Origin: Bacteroidales bacterium UBA1219
GTDB taxonomy: Bacteria > Bacteroidota > Bacteroidia > Bacteroidales > P3
Direction of reading: 5' to 3'
Assembly: GCA_002309295.1 (NCBI GenBank)
Contig: DBXF01000094.1
Span: forward strand, 4,322 to 10,443
DNA length: 6,122 bases
Positions 5,804 to 6,122 of the stretch are shown piece by piece. The notes under the pieces are model-generated. The model saw only the letters and a program-made list of their open reading frames with translations, had not been told where the DNA came from and did not search any database. Position 1 is the first letter of the stretch, and every line of letters begins with the position of its first letter. Both the position numbers and the translations under genes were made by a program.

Positions 5804-6122
5804 TTAATCCATATCGTGAAACACATATTTTTCGTCATATTCGATGCCGAATAATTTCAAAAACGAAATATATTCGTCTTTGAATGTCTGTTTGCTATGG
5901 TGGGTTTCTTGATTCTGGATATATTTCACGACGTTATCCACCTGCGATTTACCGTATGAAAAGGCACCGAAACCTTCCTGCCATGCGAAATTGGATTTGA
6001 CAAATCCTTTCTCTTTTATCCACAATGTGGAGGCTCGTTTGACATTTTGCACCAAATCGGAAATTGATTGCGATGGGTTGAGACTCAAAAAAATATGGGC
6101 GTATAGGTCAAATTGCAGGATG
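5804..6122 (-). CDS. IS200-like REP-associated tyrosine transposase (RAYT), 5' end missing
   Basis: The visible 105 residues are the C-terminal part of a Y1 (HUH-superfamily) transposase as found in IS200/IS605 elements and REP-associated tyrosine transposases. Diagnostic blocks, counted from the window edge: HIFLSLNPSQS (9-19), the WQEGFGAFSY block (47-56), VVKYIQNQ (64-71) with the likely catalytic Tyr67 and Gln71 (Y+4), then HH (74-75) and the EYDEKYVF ending typical of Bacteroidetes members. These enzymes nick and join single-stranded DNA next to hairpins. The HUH motif should end at His9, but the sequence reads Tyr7-Ala8-His9, so the first histidine seems replaced. The frame is open to the edge; the TTG at 6086-6088 is inside the conserved region and is not the true start. 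No accessory tnpB is seen. The family is confident; activity is doubtful. Confidence 0.88.
   Translation of the reverse strand, partial: ILQFDLYAHIFLSLNPSQSISDLVQNVKRASTLWIKEKGFVKSNFAWQEGFGAFSYGKSQVDNVVKYIQNQETHHSKQTFKDEYISFLKLFGIEYDEKYVFHDMD

Overview
The window looks like the chromosome of a member of the Bacteroidota, most likely order Bacteroidales. Four signs support this: promoters of the TTTG/TAnnTTTG type, A-rich leaders mostly without Shine-Dalgarno sites, a C-terminal type IX secretion (T9SS) sorting domain, and two protein families that are expanded in gut and oral Bacteroidales (FISUMP-like 'LGLPSG...YYWSS' proteins and BspA-like leucine-rich repeat proteins). No species can be named from the sequence.

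Layout, left to right. Positions 1-90 are the 3' end of an unrecognised plus-strand gene, closed by a strong intrinsic terminator (113-141). A promoter (about 148-179), overlapped by an inverted repeat and a near-tandem direct repeat, leads into two adjacent paralogous genes for small exported FISUMP-like proteins (250-762 and 813-1343). The second is a predicted lipoprotein with a very acidic segment behind the lipidated cysteine. After 99 bp, and behind an unusually perfect Shine-Dalgarno site, comes a gene for an 829-residue multidomain secreted protein with a T9SS tail (1443-3932). A clear promoter (3974-4005) then drives a gene for a 509-residue BspA-like LRR_5 protein (4043-5572).

The last 550 bp are different in kind. 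Positions 5621-5800 hold four spaced copies of a short palindrome (core AGCCC-GT..A-GGGCT plus T-rich tail), with conserved linkers at about 50-56 bp spacing. They abut the 3' end of a minus-strand gene for an IS200-like, REP-associated tyrosine transposase (RAYT), which runs off the right edge. This pairing resembles the REP/RAYT systems of Gammaproteobacteria and is the most interesting part of the window. The transposase appears to have lost the first histidine of its HUH motif while keeping its tyrosine and glutamine.

The four complete genes form a same-strand cluster of exported proteins: one predicted surface lipoprotein, one exported paralogue, one T9SS cargo and one LRR protein. Adhesion or ligand recognition at the cell surface is plausible but not shown. 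The first three may share a transcript, since no good terminator or promoter lies between them; the LRR gene has its own promoter.
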